From the NCBI RefSeq assembly GCF_000699445.3, contig NC_067200.1:9608450-9672449 (forward strand): a stretch of 64,000 nucleotides of DNA, given 5' to 3'. How positions within the stretch are numbered: the stretch's first letter is position 1; each line of letters begins with the position of its first letter. Source of the stretch: Schistosoma haematobium (Eukaryota; Platyhelminthes; Trematoda; Strigeidida; Schistosomatidae). This document shows positions 24,165-36,429 of the stretch, one piece after another. The position numbers were made by a program, and so were the translations under genes. Under the pieces are notes generated by a model. The model did no database searches, was not told the origin of the DNA, and saw only the letters and a program-made list of their open reading frames with translations.

Positions 24165-25409
24165 TCAATGTAATGTCCTAAAAACTCTAAGGCTGGAACT
24201 GCAAATATGCATTTCGAAGGGTTGATGACGACGCCATGTTTTTAAAACGTTCAAAAGGGTCTGGACATGTTGAATATGCTCTTCTAAAGATGAGCTTGCA
24301 ATGAGAACATCATCGATGTAGGCAAATACGAAGTCTAAACCTCTTGTGACATCATCCATGAATCGCTGGAAAGTCTGTGCAGCGTTTTTCAATCCGAATG
24401 GCATCCTTAGAAACTCAAACAAACCAAAAGGTGTTATTATGGCTGTTTTCTCAATGTCTTCCGGTGCCATTGGAATTTGATGGTATGCACGCACGAGGTC
24501 GAGTTTAGAGAAGATGCATTTACCATGTAAATTTAACGCGAAGTCATGTATATGTGGAATAGGATACCTATCCGGGGTGGTTTGGTTGTTTAATCGTCGA
24601 TAGTCACCACACGGACGCCAATCTTGGTCCTTCTTAGGTACCATGTGTAACGGAGAGGCCCAGGGGCTGTTGGATGGTCTGATAATTCCAAGTTGCATCA
24701 TGTGTTCGAATTCTCTTTTCGCTACTTGCAACTTGCTTGGTGGTAATCTTCTCGCCCTGGCGCTAATAGGTGGTCCGGTGGTAGTGATATGGTGTTGTAC
24801 CAGTTGTGGGTTACCTTCCTTCTGGTAATCTGATTTCATAATGCACTGGTATTCTTTTAGAATGTCGTTGAAGATATTGTTCACAGGTTTCATTATACGA
24901 ACGCCATGGATCTCGTTGTCGTTGGAGAGTGTACAATTTACTTGTAAACGTGTGTTTGTGTCGACTAATCTCTTGTTAGTCATATCAACTAAAAGGTTGT
25001 ACGCACTAAGAAAATCGGCTCCGAGAATGGGTCGTTTGACTTCAGCAACTATGAATACCCATGTGAATCGTCTACGGAGCCCGAGATCTAATATAAGAGA
25101 TTGTTCTCCATAAGTTTTGATAACTGATTCGTTAGCCGCTACCAAGGACAATTTTGTGCTCAACGCATGTTGTCTGCGTGAGAGATAAAGTGGGATGATG
25201 CTGATTTCTGCTCCCGTATCGACTAAAAAGTCTGAGCCAGAAATACGATCCCTGATGTGGAAAAGGCGGCTGACATGTTGGCCAGTAACAGCTGCCGCTA
25301 CTACTGTCTGGCCCCTTCGTTTCCCTGTTGGTCTGACTTGCTTGTAGTGAAGTTGCACGGTTTTGTGCAACGACGTGCTTTCTCGCCGTAATTCGAATGA
25401 TACCAACAC
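24165..25409 (-). CDS. Gypsy pol: protease and reverse transcriptase
   Basis: Aspartic protease active site [12 protein letters not shown] and later [11 protein letters not shown]. Then [69 protein letters not shown] and the catalytic [11 protein letters not shown]. The frame is lost just after LNVLK near 24240. The opening residues overlap the gag frame, consistent with a gag/pol frame change. Confidence 0.9.
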   Translation of the reverse strand: MLVSFELRRESTSLHKTVQLHYKQVRPTGKRRGQTVVAAAVTGQHVSRLFHIRDRISGSDFLVDTGAEISIIPLYLSRRQHALSTKLSLVAANESVIKTYGEQSLILDLGLRRRFTWVFIVAEVKRPILGADFLSAYNLLVDMTNKRLVDTNTRLQVNCTLSNDNEIHGVRIMKPVNNIFNDILKEYQCIMKSDYQKEGNPQLVQHHITTTGPPISARARRLPPSKLQVAKREFEHMMQLGIIRPSNSPWASPLHMVPKKDQDWRPCGDYRRLNNQTTPDRYPIPHIHDFALNLHGKCIFSKLDLVRAYHQIPMAPEDIEKTAIITPFGLFEFLRMPFGLKNAAQTFQRFMDDVTRGLDFVFAYIDDVLIASSSLEEHIQHVQTLLNVLKTWRRHQPFEMHICSSSLRVFRTLH

Positions 25410-26196
25410 ATCCCAGCTGCCCGCTTAGGTGACCAATGACGATGTCTGGATAATGATCTCCTTCTGGACCTAGATCTGGGGCATCGAGAACGGATGGTGG
25501 AGACAGTCGCCTGCAGTGATGCTAACTGGCGTGTCAAGTGTGCCATTTGATGCTGCATGTCAAGGATAGGGTTCATGGCATCTCTACTGGCTGGTTGTAC
25601 TGCGTAAATTCCCCGACTATCGGGATATATTTCTATCATCCTATCGGCCATGTCTGCTAAATCATCAAGACTGACAGAGGCTCCTGATACACTGAGAATT
25701 TGTCTGACGCTATGAGGTAACCTTTGTGACCACATCTGTTTAAGCAGCGTCTCGTCTAATTTGTAAGGGCCGGCGAGCTGTCGCATGTGTCGGAGTAACT
25801 GTGAAGGTCTCTTATCCCCTAACTCACACGAGGTAAGCAGTTGTTGTAAACGTTTTCGTCTGACAGTGATGTGCGTTGGATTACTGCAGCTTTTATCTTG
25901 TCATAAGGGTCAGTTTCTGGTACGTTGTCAATAAGGTCGCCAACTTCCGTTGCTACTTCAATAGGTAGTGCACCGACGACGTGGGCATATTTAGTCGCTT
26001 GTGAACGTATACCTCTCGCCAAAAATAGTGCCTCTACTTGAGCAAACCAGATCCTGGGGTTATTAACACCGTACGTTGGTAATCTTAGTTCCGCGATAGC
26101 GTTGATTGAGTTTAAAACATTATCCTCTGGTTGTGGATAGTTTAGAAGGTTGGTTGGAGAACTATCAATATCAATAAGTTTACCCGGAGAGTTCAT
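25301..26196 (-). CDS. Gypsy gag, broken by one frame change
   Basis: Starts [11 protein letters not shown] at 26196. [14 protein letters not shown] wording (here [16 protein letters not shown]) is typical of Gypsy capsid proteins in flatworms. The first frame ends at 25819; the second carries the capsid C-terminus ([29 protein letters not shown]), a basic Arg/Ser region and a Cys/His knuckle ([18 protein letters not shown]). The break lies in a short A-run near 25853. Confidence 0.8.
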
Positions 26197-26303
26197 AATG
26201 ACAAAAACAAAAATATGGTGTCGTGCCGATTAATAATAATAAAAAAATTATGTAGATATATATAGTAAATGTCTATAAGAAAAATCGAGGCTCACCAAAT
26301 AAT

Positions 26304-26838
26304 TGTGGTGGACCAGACAAATATGAATGCAAAAATTATAAATAAAGTTACTAAAGATCAATAGTAATATTAATATATATACAGTTAATTGTTACAAATA
26401 CAATAAAAATTAGGGACGTTACTTAAATTGATCAAACGCTGCGTGTTCTGATTCGGTCTGGTAATGTAAATCCACAATTATAAATGCTTGATAATTCCAA
26501 ACAGGTTGGCGAACTCTCTGGTGATATAATCCAACGTAGAAAGTGATGTGTTCCAATTACAGTCTATAATTAATGATAATATTTGATTTAGAATTCAGCT
26601 AATTCAATCACAAATGGGAATAGAACGAGGGATGTGTGAGTAGTGATGTATTTGTTAGCCAGTAAGAATATGTCACGCTATGTTCGAATTACAGCGGAAA
26701 AAGTGTTCAAGGTCATTGACTAAAACAACACGTACAGTCATTTAATGATAAATGTACATACAGTGAAAAATTGACAAAACAAATAGAAATAACATTGAAA
26801 ACTATTTACAAAATAAGCTTGTCAGTCATGTCTCCACA
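26304..26838 (-). repeat. 5' LTR (right), 535 bp
   Basis: Direct repeat of 21162-21696 with no difference seen by eye. It is followed by AATT at 26839-26842. Confidence 0.95.
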
Positions 26839-26899
26839 AATTACTTTTCGAACTACAGAGAAAAGCTGTATAGTTTAGAACGTGACGCTCATTTAGCAA

Positions 26900-27154
26900 A
26901 TGTACTCATACCACTCAACTTTCCGCTCCCAACCAACGTCTTTTCAAAATCGGAATATTTTAAACACAAATCTTCAGGAAACTTTATTATTTAAACGCGA
27001 CTTACCAACCAATTGTTCGACAGTTCAAAATCATAAAGTAAAAGCTAGATTTGGCATTCTTTTCGATTTAGCATCCATCTCTAGTGCTCCCAGATCATTT
27101 TCACGTGTCCAAGCAATATCAAATTCTTTTCTTCGTCTGCAAGTTGATGAATGA
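26900..27154 (+). other. Unassigned 84-codon open frame
   Basis: Reads MYSYHSTFRSQPTSFQ … KARFGILFDLASISSAP … LRLQVDE. Its composition is protein-like, but no family is recognised and it overlaps the split ORF in another frame. It could be a terminal exon on the + strand. Confidence 0.25.
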
Positions 27155-28412
27155 GAAATATGGTTGTTGATATTGAATGTGTTCATCGTACGCCGGAATG
27201 GTTTGATGTGAAACTTAAATGTTCTGATTAGTCAATATTCAGTGCAACTTCCTCATTGCTGGTCAGCCTTGATAACCATCAGATATTTTTCTCATTTTGA
27301 GTTAAGACAGATTTGCTTTTTTAACGTAAAGGATGGGTTTTCGGTTAGCGATTTACAGGATGTTAGTTTGTCCGAACAAGCACTGCAACTGTTTGGTTAG
27401 CTACCAGGGATTTTGATATCATTTTCTCAACCTAGAAACTCTATATATCCCGACATTGCTTAGACTAACAGTTAGGAAATTTATGATTTAGTAATAAGTT
27501 TTGTTTGCTAAATGGTCTCCTGAGCTTCATCAATGTCATGGATAATTAAAACGAAATAACCAATTGACGACATAGCTCGGTTCATGCGGTTTTGTGATTA
27601 TAATATGAGCTTCACAAAACTGTTCTGCTCAACATATAATATTCTACTTATAAGCTTGTAGTGTGACGTCGAGTCGCGGTTGACTATGATCACCACTACA
27701 GGAAGACTACGTGCCAGTTAAGCGATAAGGTCCCCCGTAAGCCAAATATCAAAAGGCAGTTGATGACTGTTGTCGAGATGTATTTGTTGGCGATTTCTTG
27801 GTATCGAAAGAATACCGAGATCGTGCCAGGTTACAACTGTGGTTACAGAGCGTAACCAAACTCGTGCAAGGTCACAAGCAACGGAAGAATGTGTGTATTT
27901 TGGTACAGTTAAACAAACAAGTATGGTAAAACAATCCCTGGTACAATTGATTATAATAATAATTGTTTCCATTACACCAATCGCGTTCTCTTGATAAAAA
28001 TCGGTCACTACAAGCTCTTTTCTGTTTTCCAAGTGTACCAAAGGAACAGGATAGCTCAGTAAATAAGCCATTGTTAGTTCGTTAAGGCAATCATTAGATG
28101 GTGTGACTTTGACGTAGGATTACGTAGATTAAGAAGTCATATAATAGCTGATCATTTACATTAGTAAAACTGATATGCTCAACAAACCAAAGAAATAAGT
28201 TATTCGTGTACTATCAGAATAAATTTCAAATAAAACCTTCGAAATATTCGAAGTATTGTTATTTTTTTTAACTAAATATCAGATAATTTATCATTTTAGA
28301 GATTCATTTATGTCAACAAGAAGCGAATCATCCATCAGATTTTAATTGAATCCTACTACTAAACAAAAAGTGATATAACTTATGTGTATGTATATGAATA
28401 TGAATAATCAAC

Positions 28413-28445
<33 letters not shown>

Positions 28446-29660
28446 GATTTGTAAAGATTGTAAAGAATTTGACAAGTTATATAATCAATTAACCAGTTAT
28501 AATTACTTCATTTCCAATGATAGATCAATATATATTTATGTACAGGTATTTAATGAATGAATATTTCATTCAAAAATCATTGAAAATTGAGGAGTTTTGT
28601 GGTAGTTCCCAACAAAAGGAGCTTATACAAGATATATCGATACACTAGGTTAATAATAATATACCAAGAGAGTTAACAGTAAAAACCCTAGTTGTCTGTC
28701 TGTGAATAAAACCAAGGGTAACAAAATATAGTTAGGATACAAATGGTATATTAAACAAACAGATAATAACAGTTATTATTGGAATGAATGTTACTTGTAA
28801 GCTGCCTTGTGAGACAACAACCACAAATTGAGTTCACTTGACTGACAAAGATTCCTCTGCAAGTGATTGCACCAACGGTGTAATGAGAAAGACAGAGTCC
28901 AGTAGTATTATATAATAATAATCCGTGCCGAAAGTCCAATGTGGTATCGGAAGGCCTAAAAGAATGTTATAACACTATTATAGTCTTCAATCAAAACCGT
29001 GACCAATAAAGAAGAAGAACAAACGGTGTAGATAGCGTTTTATATTTTAACCAACACGGTAGTGAATTCGTCTATTTTTTTATCCAAATAATTATCATCG
29101 TTTTTTAACAAGTGATACAGAAAAACAACAGATATTGAATAAAAATGTGGTTACATATAAGGTGTGACAAATTAGAGAGAAAATGTGGTTTTTATTTTGT
29201 CGTTACAAAAATCACTGAATATATGTCACCATAAGTTCATGGTACCCTTATAAAGTTTTGGTCGCATAAAATGTATGGTGAATTACCATGACAATTTACT
29301 TAAATGATAGTATTGTAGTGAACGATAAAACAAATGGGGACAATCAAATGTATTTGAATACAACATTACAGAGCATCTTAGTAAAAACTGAGAACTATAC
29401 AGTAAATATTTTATTTGTAAAATGTTAATCAACCGTATCAGACTTCATTGTTTTTCTGTTTCCACATCAATCATTCTTTGTTCTCGTTCTCTTTTCTTTG
29501 ATTTTCCTAACATTCTACACCCAGGTATTTCAAGTTCGATTGATGACACTTACTACTTCTATCTGTCTACATCAGTAGCACATGTCATAGTATTATTTAT
29601 TAAATTAAGCATCAAAAATAATGTAACAGGTCTTATTGACAAGAGAATTATTCTATTTAA
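27155..29660. other. AT-rich intergenic DNA with unclassified repeats
   Basis: No supported gene. 27660-28080 looks like a dispersed repeat (open on both strands, no domain). 28412-28442 is an AAT microsatellite. Confidence 0.4.
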
Positions 29661-29664
29661 TATA

Positions 29665-30295
29665 TTCAAACTTGAAGGCGAAACTCTAGAAGATGTGTAA
29701 TCCTTCACTTACCTGAGAAGCATCATCTATGAACAAGGAGGATTAGATGAAACGTAAATGCGAGGATTGGCAAAGCAAGGGCTGCATTCATACAACTGAA
29801 GAACATATAGAACTCAAAACAACTGTCAACCAATATCAAAGTCAGAATGTTCAATACGAACATGAAGACAGTTCTACGGAGCTGAAATATGGAGAACTAA
29901 CACAAACATCATCAAGAAGTTACATGTATTTATAAATGGTTGTCTACACATGATACTCAACATCCATTGGCCAGATAACATCAGCAACAGCCTACTGTGG
30001 GAGGGAACAAACCAGGTTCCATATGAAGAGGAAATGAGGAAACTACGTTGGAAATGAATAAGAAATACATTATGCAAATCATCGAACCACATCATGAGGC
30101 AAGAGCCAACTTGGAATAGTGAAGGGAAACGCAAAAGAGGAAGGTCAAATAACACATTACGTCGGGAAATAGAAACAGATATCAAAAGGATGAATCACAA
30201 CTGGAAAGAGTTGGAAAGGATTACTCAGGACACAGTTGGATGAAGAGTGTTGATAGGTGACCTATACTCTTCCACAAGGAGTAACAGGCATAAAT
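29665..30295 (+). mobile_element. RTE-type retrotransposon 3' fragment (family 2)
   Basis: Across shifting frames it carries the schistosome RTE ending: a TYLRSI-type start, [35 protein letters not shown] and a final SSTRSNR-like CTCTTCCACAAGGAGTAACAGG. Heavily frameshifted. Same family at 42785-43390 (+) and 47140-47590 (-). Confidence 0.7.
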
Positions 30296-30299
30296 AAGT

Positions 30300-31850
30300 A
30301 ATATATTCAAATCAATCATTAAAAAAATGATTCCATTGATCAACAAATGTTTCAACACCCATTATTTCTAAAAACTATTTATTCCCATTATCTTGAATTT
30401 ATGAATAAAGATGAAATGACTAGTGTTTATTGTTTATTTACACGGTCTATTCATAATGAATTTGTCAAATATTATGAATATTATATCTTTATTTCTTATA
30501 ATTAGAATGATAAATATCATTCGACTATACTACTTCGTTATATAAACTCTTTAACTGAAGTACAATCATACTATATTATCTGACAGTATACTAAATAGTA
30601 ATAATAATCATTGTCACTAATGATTATGAAACTTGAATTCAGGTTACCTTTTTTTTTTAAAAGAATTCTAAGGATACATAAGAATGTTAGTTTATTTAAC
30701 TTATTAGTTAAATACTTCATTATGTGTTTTAATTAACTTTATTCAATGATTATTGAACATCGAATTAAACGTTACTTACTACTAATTCAATTTATTCATT
30801 TATCTATTGTTAAGTTCCCTTTTTTTTAATTTTTTTTTCTTTAATATTTTTTTATTTTTGTTGTTGCTGAGTGGTTTAAGTGAAATATACCACACCTTTA
30901 TTTATTTATTATTTTCGTTTTTACATTTATACAATGATAGTATTATGTAATTTGTGTGGGTGTCTCATGTCAACAACAATTTGACGTACGCACGCACGCA
31001 CACTCGCACACATACACATATACTTACACATATACAGACATACTTACATGTATGATTATGAATATATAAGAATGTATTCATTCATATTATTAAGTAGTTT
31101 CTTTTTTCAATCTTATTTATGTATTTATGACCTGATTATATTAAAAAGAAACCAATAAACTAAGTTATTTGTTCTATTTTTTCGACTTGAATTAATTGAT
31201 TGATGTCATAGTACCTAAAATAATAATGATACATAGAAAGACAATATACATAGAGATTAGAGATAGATAGGTAGATGGATAGATATATACCATAGAGAAT
31301 AAATTTAGAATTATGTTACTATGCAAAATATAAATATGAAATTTTATATTCATTGCCCTTAGTAACATGATAATTAGGGCATAATATAAATCATTATTAA
31401 ATTAGATAAATGTATTTATTTCATTGATATATGTATAGTGGAATGATGTAATATTCTGTTTGTAATTAAAATGATTATATTGTTTATACTAAAATAAAAT
31501 AAAAAGAACGAAGCTTAATAATGATAGAGAATTCTCTATGATAAATTTGTTTAAACTAAATAATTATTAATCAATAATAATATGTTATCATTCGGTATTA
31601 TAATGAACTTACAACTTATTGTAATATTGAATATGAGGAGTCTTCAATCCAATAATGGTTCAACATCAATTAGTTCATGATTTCAATAGCTGTATACTGA
31701 TAATTAATATGTACTCACTAGTGATGAATAGCTTTGTGAAGGAATTCTCGGAGTTCTGGTGAGAAGCTAATCCGTGTCGGATAGTGACAGTTATCTACAT
31801 TAGTACAACGGAAGATAGTCGCGAAATTTCGTGGATTATTTGAGGTTAAA
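30300..31850. other. Very AT-rich DNA, no gene seen
   Basis: Simple AT-rich sequence with a short (CGCA)n stretch near 30987. Nothing coding can be supported. Confidence 0.5.
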
Positions 31851-31854
31851 CATT

Positions 31855-32015
31855 AACACCGTTGGATGACGACTCAGTGGTACAGAGGTTAAGCGTTCAC
31901 GCGAAAGACTGAAGGCGCTGGATGCGCACTGCTGACGAGTCTCACAATAAGAAGAAACGGACGTCCAGTGCTTTCAGCTTTTCAATGGTGGTCTAATATC
32001 AATCGATTCATGATC
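31855..32015 (+). mobile_element. SINE family B copy (tRNA-headed), decayed
   Basis: Head CTCAGTGGTACAGAGGTTAAGCG resembles a tRNA A-box; then GCACTGCTGACGAG … AAGAAACGGACGTCCAGTGC is a decayed hammerhead and TGGTGGTCTAATATC the family tail. Confidence 0.65.
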
Positions 32016-32694
32016 TAAACAAAAATTGCATAATTATGAATGAGAATTCTCTGTGATAGATTCGTTTAAACTAAATATTTATTATTCAATAATGTATGTA
32101 ATTATTCGGTATTATAATTAACTTACAACAGAAAAACTATAATTTATTGACGAACCAATCGGGTATAAACAAACAGGTCCCGGATTTTGGTGCGACATTC
32201 ATTCATTCATTTGGATAAATAGAGTTTTCGCATTATAGCTGAAGTCAGTTCGTAATGTAAACCCTAAAGATAATTCCTAACCTTAACCGTCAACTGTAAA
32301 TCATAATCCGAATTCCTTAAACAGTTTTATAACTCTCATCTGGTCGCAGTCATTAAGTGGACACTCTCAAGGTTAGTCTAGCGTCGCCCACACGTCGTCC
32401 ATAAATTATAGTCTCATCGAGGCATGAGTTAATCTGAATTAATTTATGGAATAATCAGTAGTAAAGAAGAAATCATTCCAATAACTGAAGTGACAGATAA
32501 CTTAAATCAGTGTAGATGAGTTGCAGATATTGTCTATTGAAAAATAATAAAACACACTTATAAAACATACTTTTTGAATAATTATAATCTGAATCTATGT
32601 GCTCAATAGGAATTTATTGCAATACTACACAACCGGTACCAAAAATTTCATACTGTAATATCATTTATAGCAAATTTACCAATTCTGTTAGGCA

Positions 32695-33118
32695 TATGCA
32701 CAGTATGCACATATGCCAATAACAGACTGATCAATTGCAGTCTTAAACCTCAATGGAAAGATACAAGCCAAATAATATCTAGTGAATTGAAATTTACCCC
32801 ATCGCACAAGCAAGTGGCTATCAGGACTCAGTAGCTAAATGGATAACGCGATGGCGTTTGAAGCGAATGGTACTGGGTTCGAGTCCCAGAGTGAACATCA
32901 ACTCTGAGATGCAGGAACATCCAGCTGACCAGTCCCAAATAGGACGAGACACGCGTCCTGGATTCCACTCCTAGTCACTATCCATCATTGCTTACAAAAG
33001 GCTTGTGAATTAAGGCAATATCGAAGCATACGCACAGTATGCACATATGCCGATAACAGACTGATCAACTGCAGTCTTAAACCTCGATGGGAAGATACAA
33101 GCCAAATAATACCAAGTA
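32695..33118 (+). mobile_element. SINE family A (Sm-alpha type), tandem 333-bp unit
   Basis: GTAGCTAAATGGATAACGCG (A-box-like) and GGGTTCGAGTCCC (B-box) form a tRNA-like head. After it comes a hammerhead with core mutations (CTGACCA, GAGA). The motif CAGTATGCACATATGCC occurs at 32701 and again at 33034, so the copy is more than one unit long in tandem with a 333-bp period. Confidence 0.8.
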
Positions 33119-33354
33119 TTCTGTTATAATGTTTAAATAAATCTAATATCTCCCGAGCATATATATGTAATATAATGTATGGATTTTTACAGTATTGAAA
33201 ATAAACATTCGCTATTAATCAAAAGTCTTTTAACTAAGACTCACTGTTTTAAGTTAGTTACAACAATAAGATAATTAAATTCACTTGGTATTGCTTACTT
33301 GGATCTTCCCATTGGTGTGTAGGATTACAATTGATCATTCTCTTATTGGGAATA

Positions 33355-33500
33355 TGTACATACTGTGCGTGTTACCTCGATATTGCTTTACTTCACCAGG
33401 ATTCTAAGTAAGGATGGATAGTGGTCAGCAGTGGAATCCAGGACGTGCGTTTCGTCCTATTTGGGACTCGTCATCTGAATTTTCCTGCGTCAATGAGAAC
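33355..33500 (-). mobile_element. SINE family A partial copy, reverse
   Basis: Reverse strand: ATGACGAGTCCC, AATAGGACGAAAC, GCACGTCCTGGATTCC. The hammerhead has C3 changed to A, so is probably inactive. Confidence 0.7.
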
Positions 33501-33519
33501 AATAAAGTCAACAATACTA

Positions 33520-33722
33520 AGTGAATTGAAACTTCACCTCATTGCACAAGCTAGTGGTTATCAAGACTCAGTAGCTAAGTGGATAACGCGATGGTGTTTT
33601 AAGTGAACGGTACTGGGTTCGAGTCAAAGAGTGAGCTTCAACCCTGGGATGCAGACACATCCAACTGACGAATCCCAAACGGGACGAAATTTGCGTCCTG
33701 GATTCCACTCCTAGTCACTATC
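33520..33722 (+). mobile_element. SINE family A copy
   Basis: tRNA-like head (GTAGCTAAGTGGATAACGCG, GGTTCGAGTC) and a decayed hammerhead (CTGACGAATCCC, GGGACGAAAT, GTCCTGGATTCC). Inserted in Penelope-type sequence. Confidence 0.75.
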
Positions 33723-33734
33723 CAATTTAAGGTT

Positions 33735-33880
33735 GTTTATATGATTCGTTAAAATATACCCAGATTTTTTCGCATCCAACTTTTAAAAATAGCCGAAGCT
33801 CTTACCATCCAGGAGCTTAAACCAGAACTATGCGTACAAAAGAAGTACGTCTTATCGTTATCGTTACCTTGGCCTTAAGC
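33735..33880 (+). mobile_element. Penelope-like element: GIY-YIG C-terminal end
   Basis: The frame AEALTIQELKPELCVQKKY … LPWP matches the end of the better copy at 36440-36880 (AEAIGIRANIPS … LLWP). Confidence 0.55.
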
Positions 33881-33892
33881 ATTTTGATTATT

Positions 33893-33905
33893 CAATTATT
33901 ATTAC

Positions 33906-33956
<51 letters not shown>

Positions 33957-33957
33957 T
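33893..33957. repeat. (TTA)n microsatellite
   Basis: About twenty TTA units; the poly-Leu frame is an artefact. Confidence 0.95.
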
Positions 33958-34954
33958 GCATTCCCCCTTTACTTATGTCTTATATTCTCATTGTTTTATT
34001 CATGAACGCTCATCATATCACTTTGTTTTTTACACCTCTATGACCTTTAATTATTATAACAAAAACATTTGAATCATCTTATTATATTCACTAAATCCAT
34101 TGTTATTATTCATATTACGTAATCCAGTATTATTATAACCCTTTTTCTACTAACTGTGTTCACATTTCCTCACGGAATTAGTACTTTTAGAAAAAACAAG
34201 AAAATTTCATATGTATACGATTGTACAGCTTGATAATAAATTCGTTGAAAAGAGATCCCATCTCTTTATTCATGTATCTTTTTATACTTATCTGCAATTG
34301 GGATCCAGATCAGAATTGAGAATAAATTGAGTAGTGTTCCAGTTGACTTGTCTTCTCTCACTCGCGTGCTTGTCAGCCAATCAAGTGATAGAATAGTTTT
34401 CGTCTCTCTACCCCACTTCGAACTCGTGCGTACTAGCCTCAAGATTCAACCAGTCAGCCTATCGCGTCAAGGTCTTAATCTAGATTAGACGAGTTGTCCT
34501 CAGCACTAAAAATGGGTAGACAGGTCAAAGAACGTAAAAGTAACAATGATATTTTAATCAATAGATTTTAATTTCAAGTCCTAGCAACAAAACCAACACT
34601 AGTATACAGGTACACATAGCTACCAAGTCCTGAACAGAACAAAACAGCTATACGACATTCAACTAAATGTAAACAAAATCCAATAATGTTCATCTTTTTT
34701 TAAAGAAAGTTTTATTTTCATGTTAGTTTCATAGAAATAGTGTGGTATTTCTATGAACTAATGATTCTTTTGTATTTATGAACGGTTTGATTTCAAATTC
34801 TAAATACAATACATTTGCTCATACTTATCTAATACTTCTTAGTTAAATCTTGTGACGCTAGACTAATCTTGAAAGTATCCGCCTAATGACTACGACCAAA
34901 TGAGGATTATAAACCTGTGTAAGGAATTCGGATTATGATTTACAATTGAAAATT

Positions 34955-35085
34955 TCACTGGTTGAAATCATGAATCAATTGAAGCTAGATCACCATGGAA
35001 AACCTCGAAGCACTAGATGGCCGTGTCGTCCTAGTATGGGACTCCTCAGTAGTGCGCATCCACGATCCCGCCCCCGTGAGTTAAA
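34955..35085 (-). mobile_element. SINE family B partial copy, reverse
   Basis: Begins ATCATGAATCAATTGAAGCTAG and carries the reversed hammerhead region (GGGACTCCTCAGTAGTGCG). Joined head-to-head with the next copy. Confidence 0.7.
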
Positions 35086-35290
35086 CATTAACACCATTGG
35101 ATTTTCGCCGGCTCAGTGGTCTAGTTGGTTAAGCGCCTGGTGCGAGACTGATAGGTCCTGGGTTCCAATCTCGCGGAGTGCGAGATCGCGCATGTGCACT
35201 GCTGAGGAGTCCCATACTAGGGCGCAAACGGCCGTCCAGTGCTTCCAGGTTTTCGATGGTGGTCTAGCTTCAATTGACTCATGATTTCAT
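35086..35290 (+). mobile_element. SINE family B copy
   Basis: Full head (GGCTCAGTGGTCTAGTTGGTTAAGCG, GGGTTCCAATCTC) and hammerhead region GCACTGCTGAGGAGTCCC … GCCGTCCAGTGC. GAAA is altered to GCAAA, a variant also seen at 56815. Confidence 0.8.
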
Positions 35291-35834
35291 TCAGTGAAAT
35301 TTCTAAAATTTCCACAAAACCCATTCTGGTAAATGAAAATTTGAAAACAATTTCGGCGCCAAATCTTACAATATTTAATTGTTTAACTCCTTTGAATTGT
35401 TTGTAACAAAATCAATATTATTATTATTATTATTAATGATAATCATTGTATAACAATGTTAATATTGTCAATTATCAAGTACAATTTACAGTATTGATCA
35501 GTATAATAAGTAATAGGTAAAATGTCATGATAACTATTTAAGATAAAGTAAAATGATAGTTCAACAACTTTCCAAAAACAAAATGACAAAAACATTTAAT
35601 ATAACAAAAGTTACCTAAGTGATAGTATAAATATTGTACAGAATTCATGACATTACTTAGATGAGTAGAATTTCAAGTTTTACTACAAACTGATTGATTT
35701 CCGATGGCGCCTATATTAAAATAGTCGACTGATTAATTCTACTATGTTACTTTTAAGATAAGTGACACAAGTAGAATCAATAATATATCCTTGATATTTT
35801 AGCGCCCATTAATCATATTCTTTATGTGATTTCT

Positions 35835-36180
35835 GATTGAGATCATGAATAAATCAAACAATCAAAGCACTGAACAGTCATCTTGTCCTTGTATAGAATT
35901 CCTCAGCTGTGTGCATCCACGGGTCCGTATGTGGAACTTTTGGTTTTGAGCGTAAACAGTTAACTTCTAGACCATTGAGCCGGTATCCAAAGGCGTTAAT
36001 ATCTAACTTCAACCAATCCACATTATTTATCATTGTTTTTGGTGTGTAACTGCCTCACATCCAATCTTGAATCGTGGATGCACGTTGCTGAGGAGTTCCA
36101 TAGTAGCAAATAACAGCTATTCAGTGCTTTCAGGTTTCCAATGATGGTCTAACCGTGATAGATTCATGATCAATCAATCA
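35835..36180. mobile_element. Two decayed SINE family B pieces, inverted pair
   Basis: 35835-35990 is on the - strand (GATCATGAATAAATC … GAATTCCTCAGC); 36040-36180 is on + (CGTTGCTGAGGAGTTCC … TTCAGTGC). Both ribozyme cores are damaged. Confidence 0.6.
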
Positions 36181-36429
36181 AAACTCAACAATCACCGCAA
36201 CATTATACTGATAATAATGTGATTCATTTAAATGAGTGGAAGAAATTTAAATCGACCTATTAAAATAAAAAATATTTTGTTGAAGTTGTTTTCTCTCATT
36301 TTCATTATCGGATTTTTATTCTCAGTACATGTTGAGATATGCTAATGGTTTGAAAACATTCCATACTTTTAGTTCCCCTTCATTATTTTGAATAGAGAGA
36401 TGAAAGAAATATTGAGTAGAATAACATGA

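Larger units (their letters stand above)
21162..26838 (-). mobile_element. Full-length Ty3/Gypsy LTR retrotransposon (5677 bp)
   Basis: Two 535-bp LTRs in direct orientation, with TG and CA ends on either strand, enclose gag and then protease, reverse transcriptase, RNase H and integrase in that order on the - strand; this order defines Ty3/Gypsy. A primer-binding-like TGGTGAGCC (26297-26289) lies 6 nt inside the 5' (right) LTR, and a purine tract CTGGGGGAGCTA (21708-21697) abuts the 3' (left) LTR. The reading frame changes near 25853, 25350, 24240, 24000 and 23140. The gag/pol shift may be programmed; the others look like damage or assembly error. By eye the LTRs are identical, so the insertion is recent. 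About 530 bp between the pol stop and the purine tract are non-coding. Confidence 0.95.
21152..26994 (+). pseudogene. Small ORF split by the Gypsy insertion
   Basis: With one AATT copy and the element set aside, ATG TGG AAT at 21152 joins TAC at 26842 and stays open for 53 codons to TAA at 26992. The product begins MWNYFSNYREKLY and includes LERDAHLANVLIPL. No family recognised. It may be a true first exon, or chance. A second, longer + frame (26900-27154) overlaps the right part. Confidence 0.35.

Noticed and set aside
27718..28071. 117-codon - strand ORF
   Set aside because: Open on both strands, no recognisable domain, looks like a dispersed repeat.
33830..34072. Poly-Leu membrane-like ORF
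   Set aside because: It is the (TTA)n microsatellite after a Penelope fragment.
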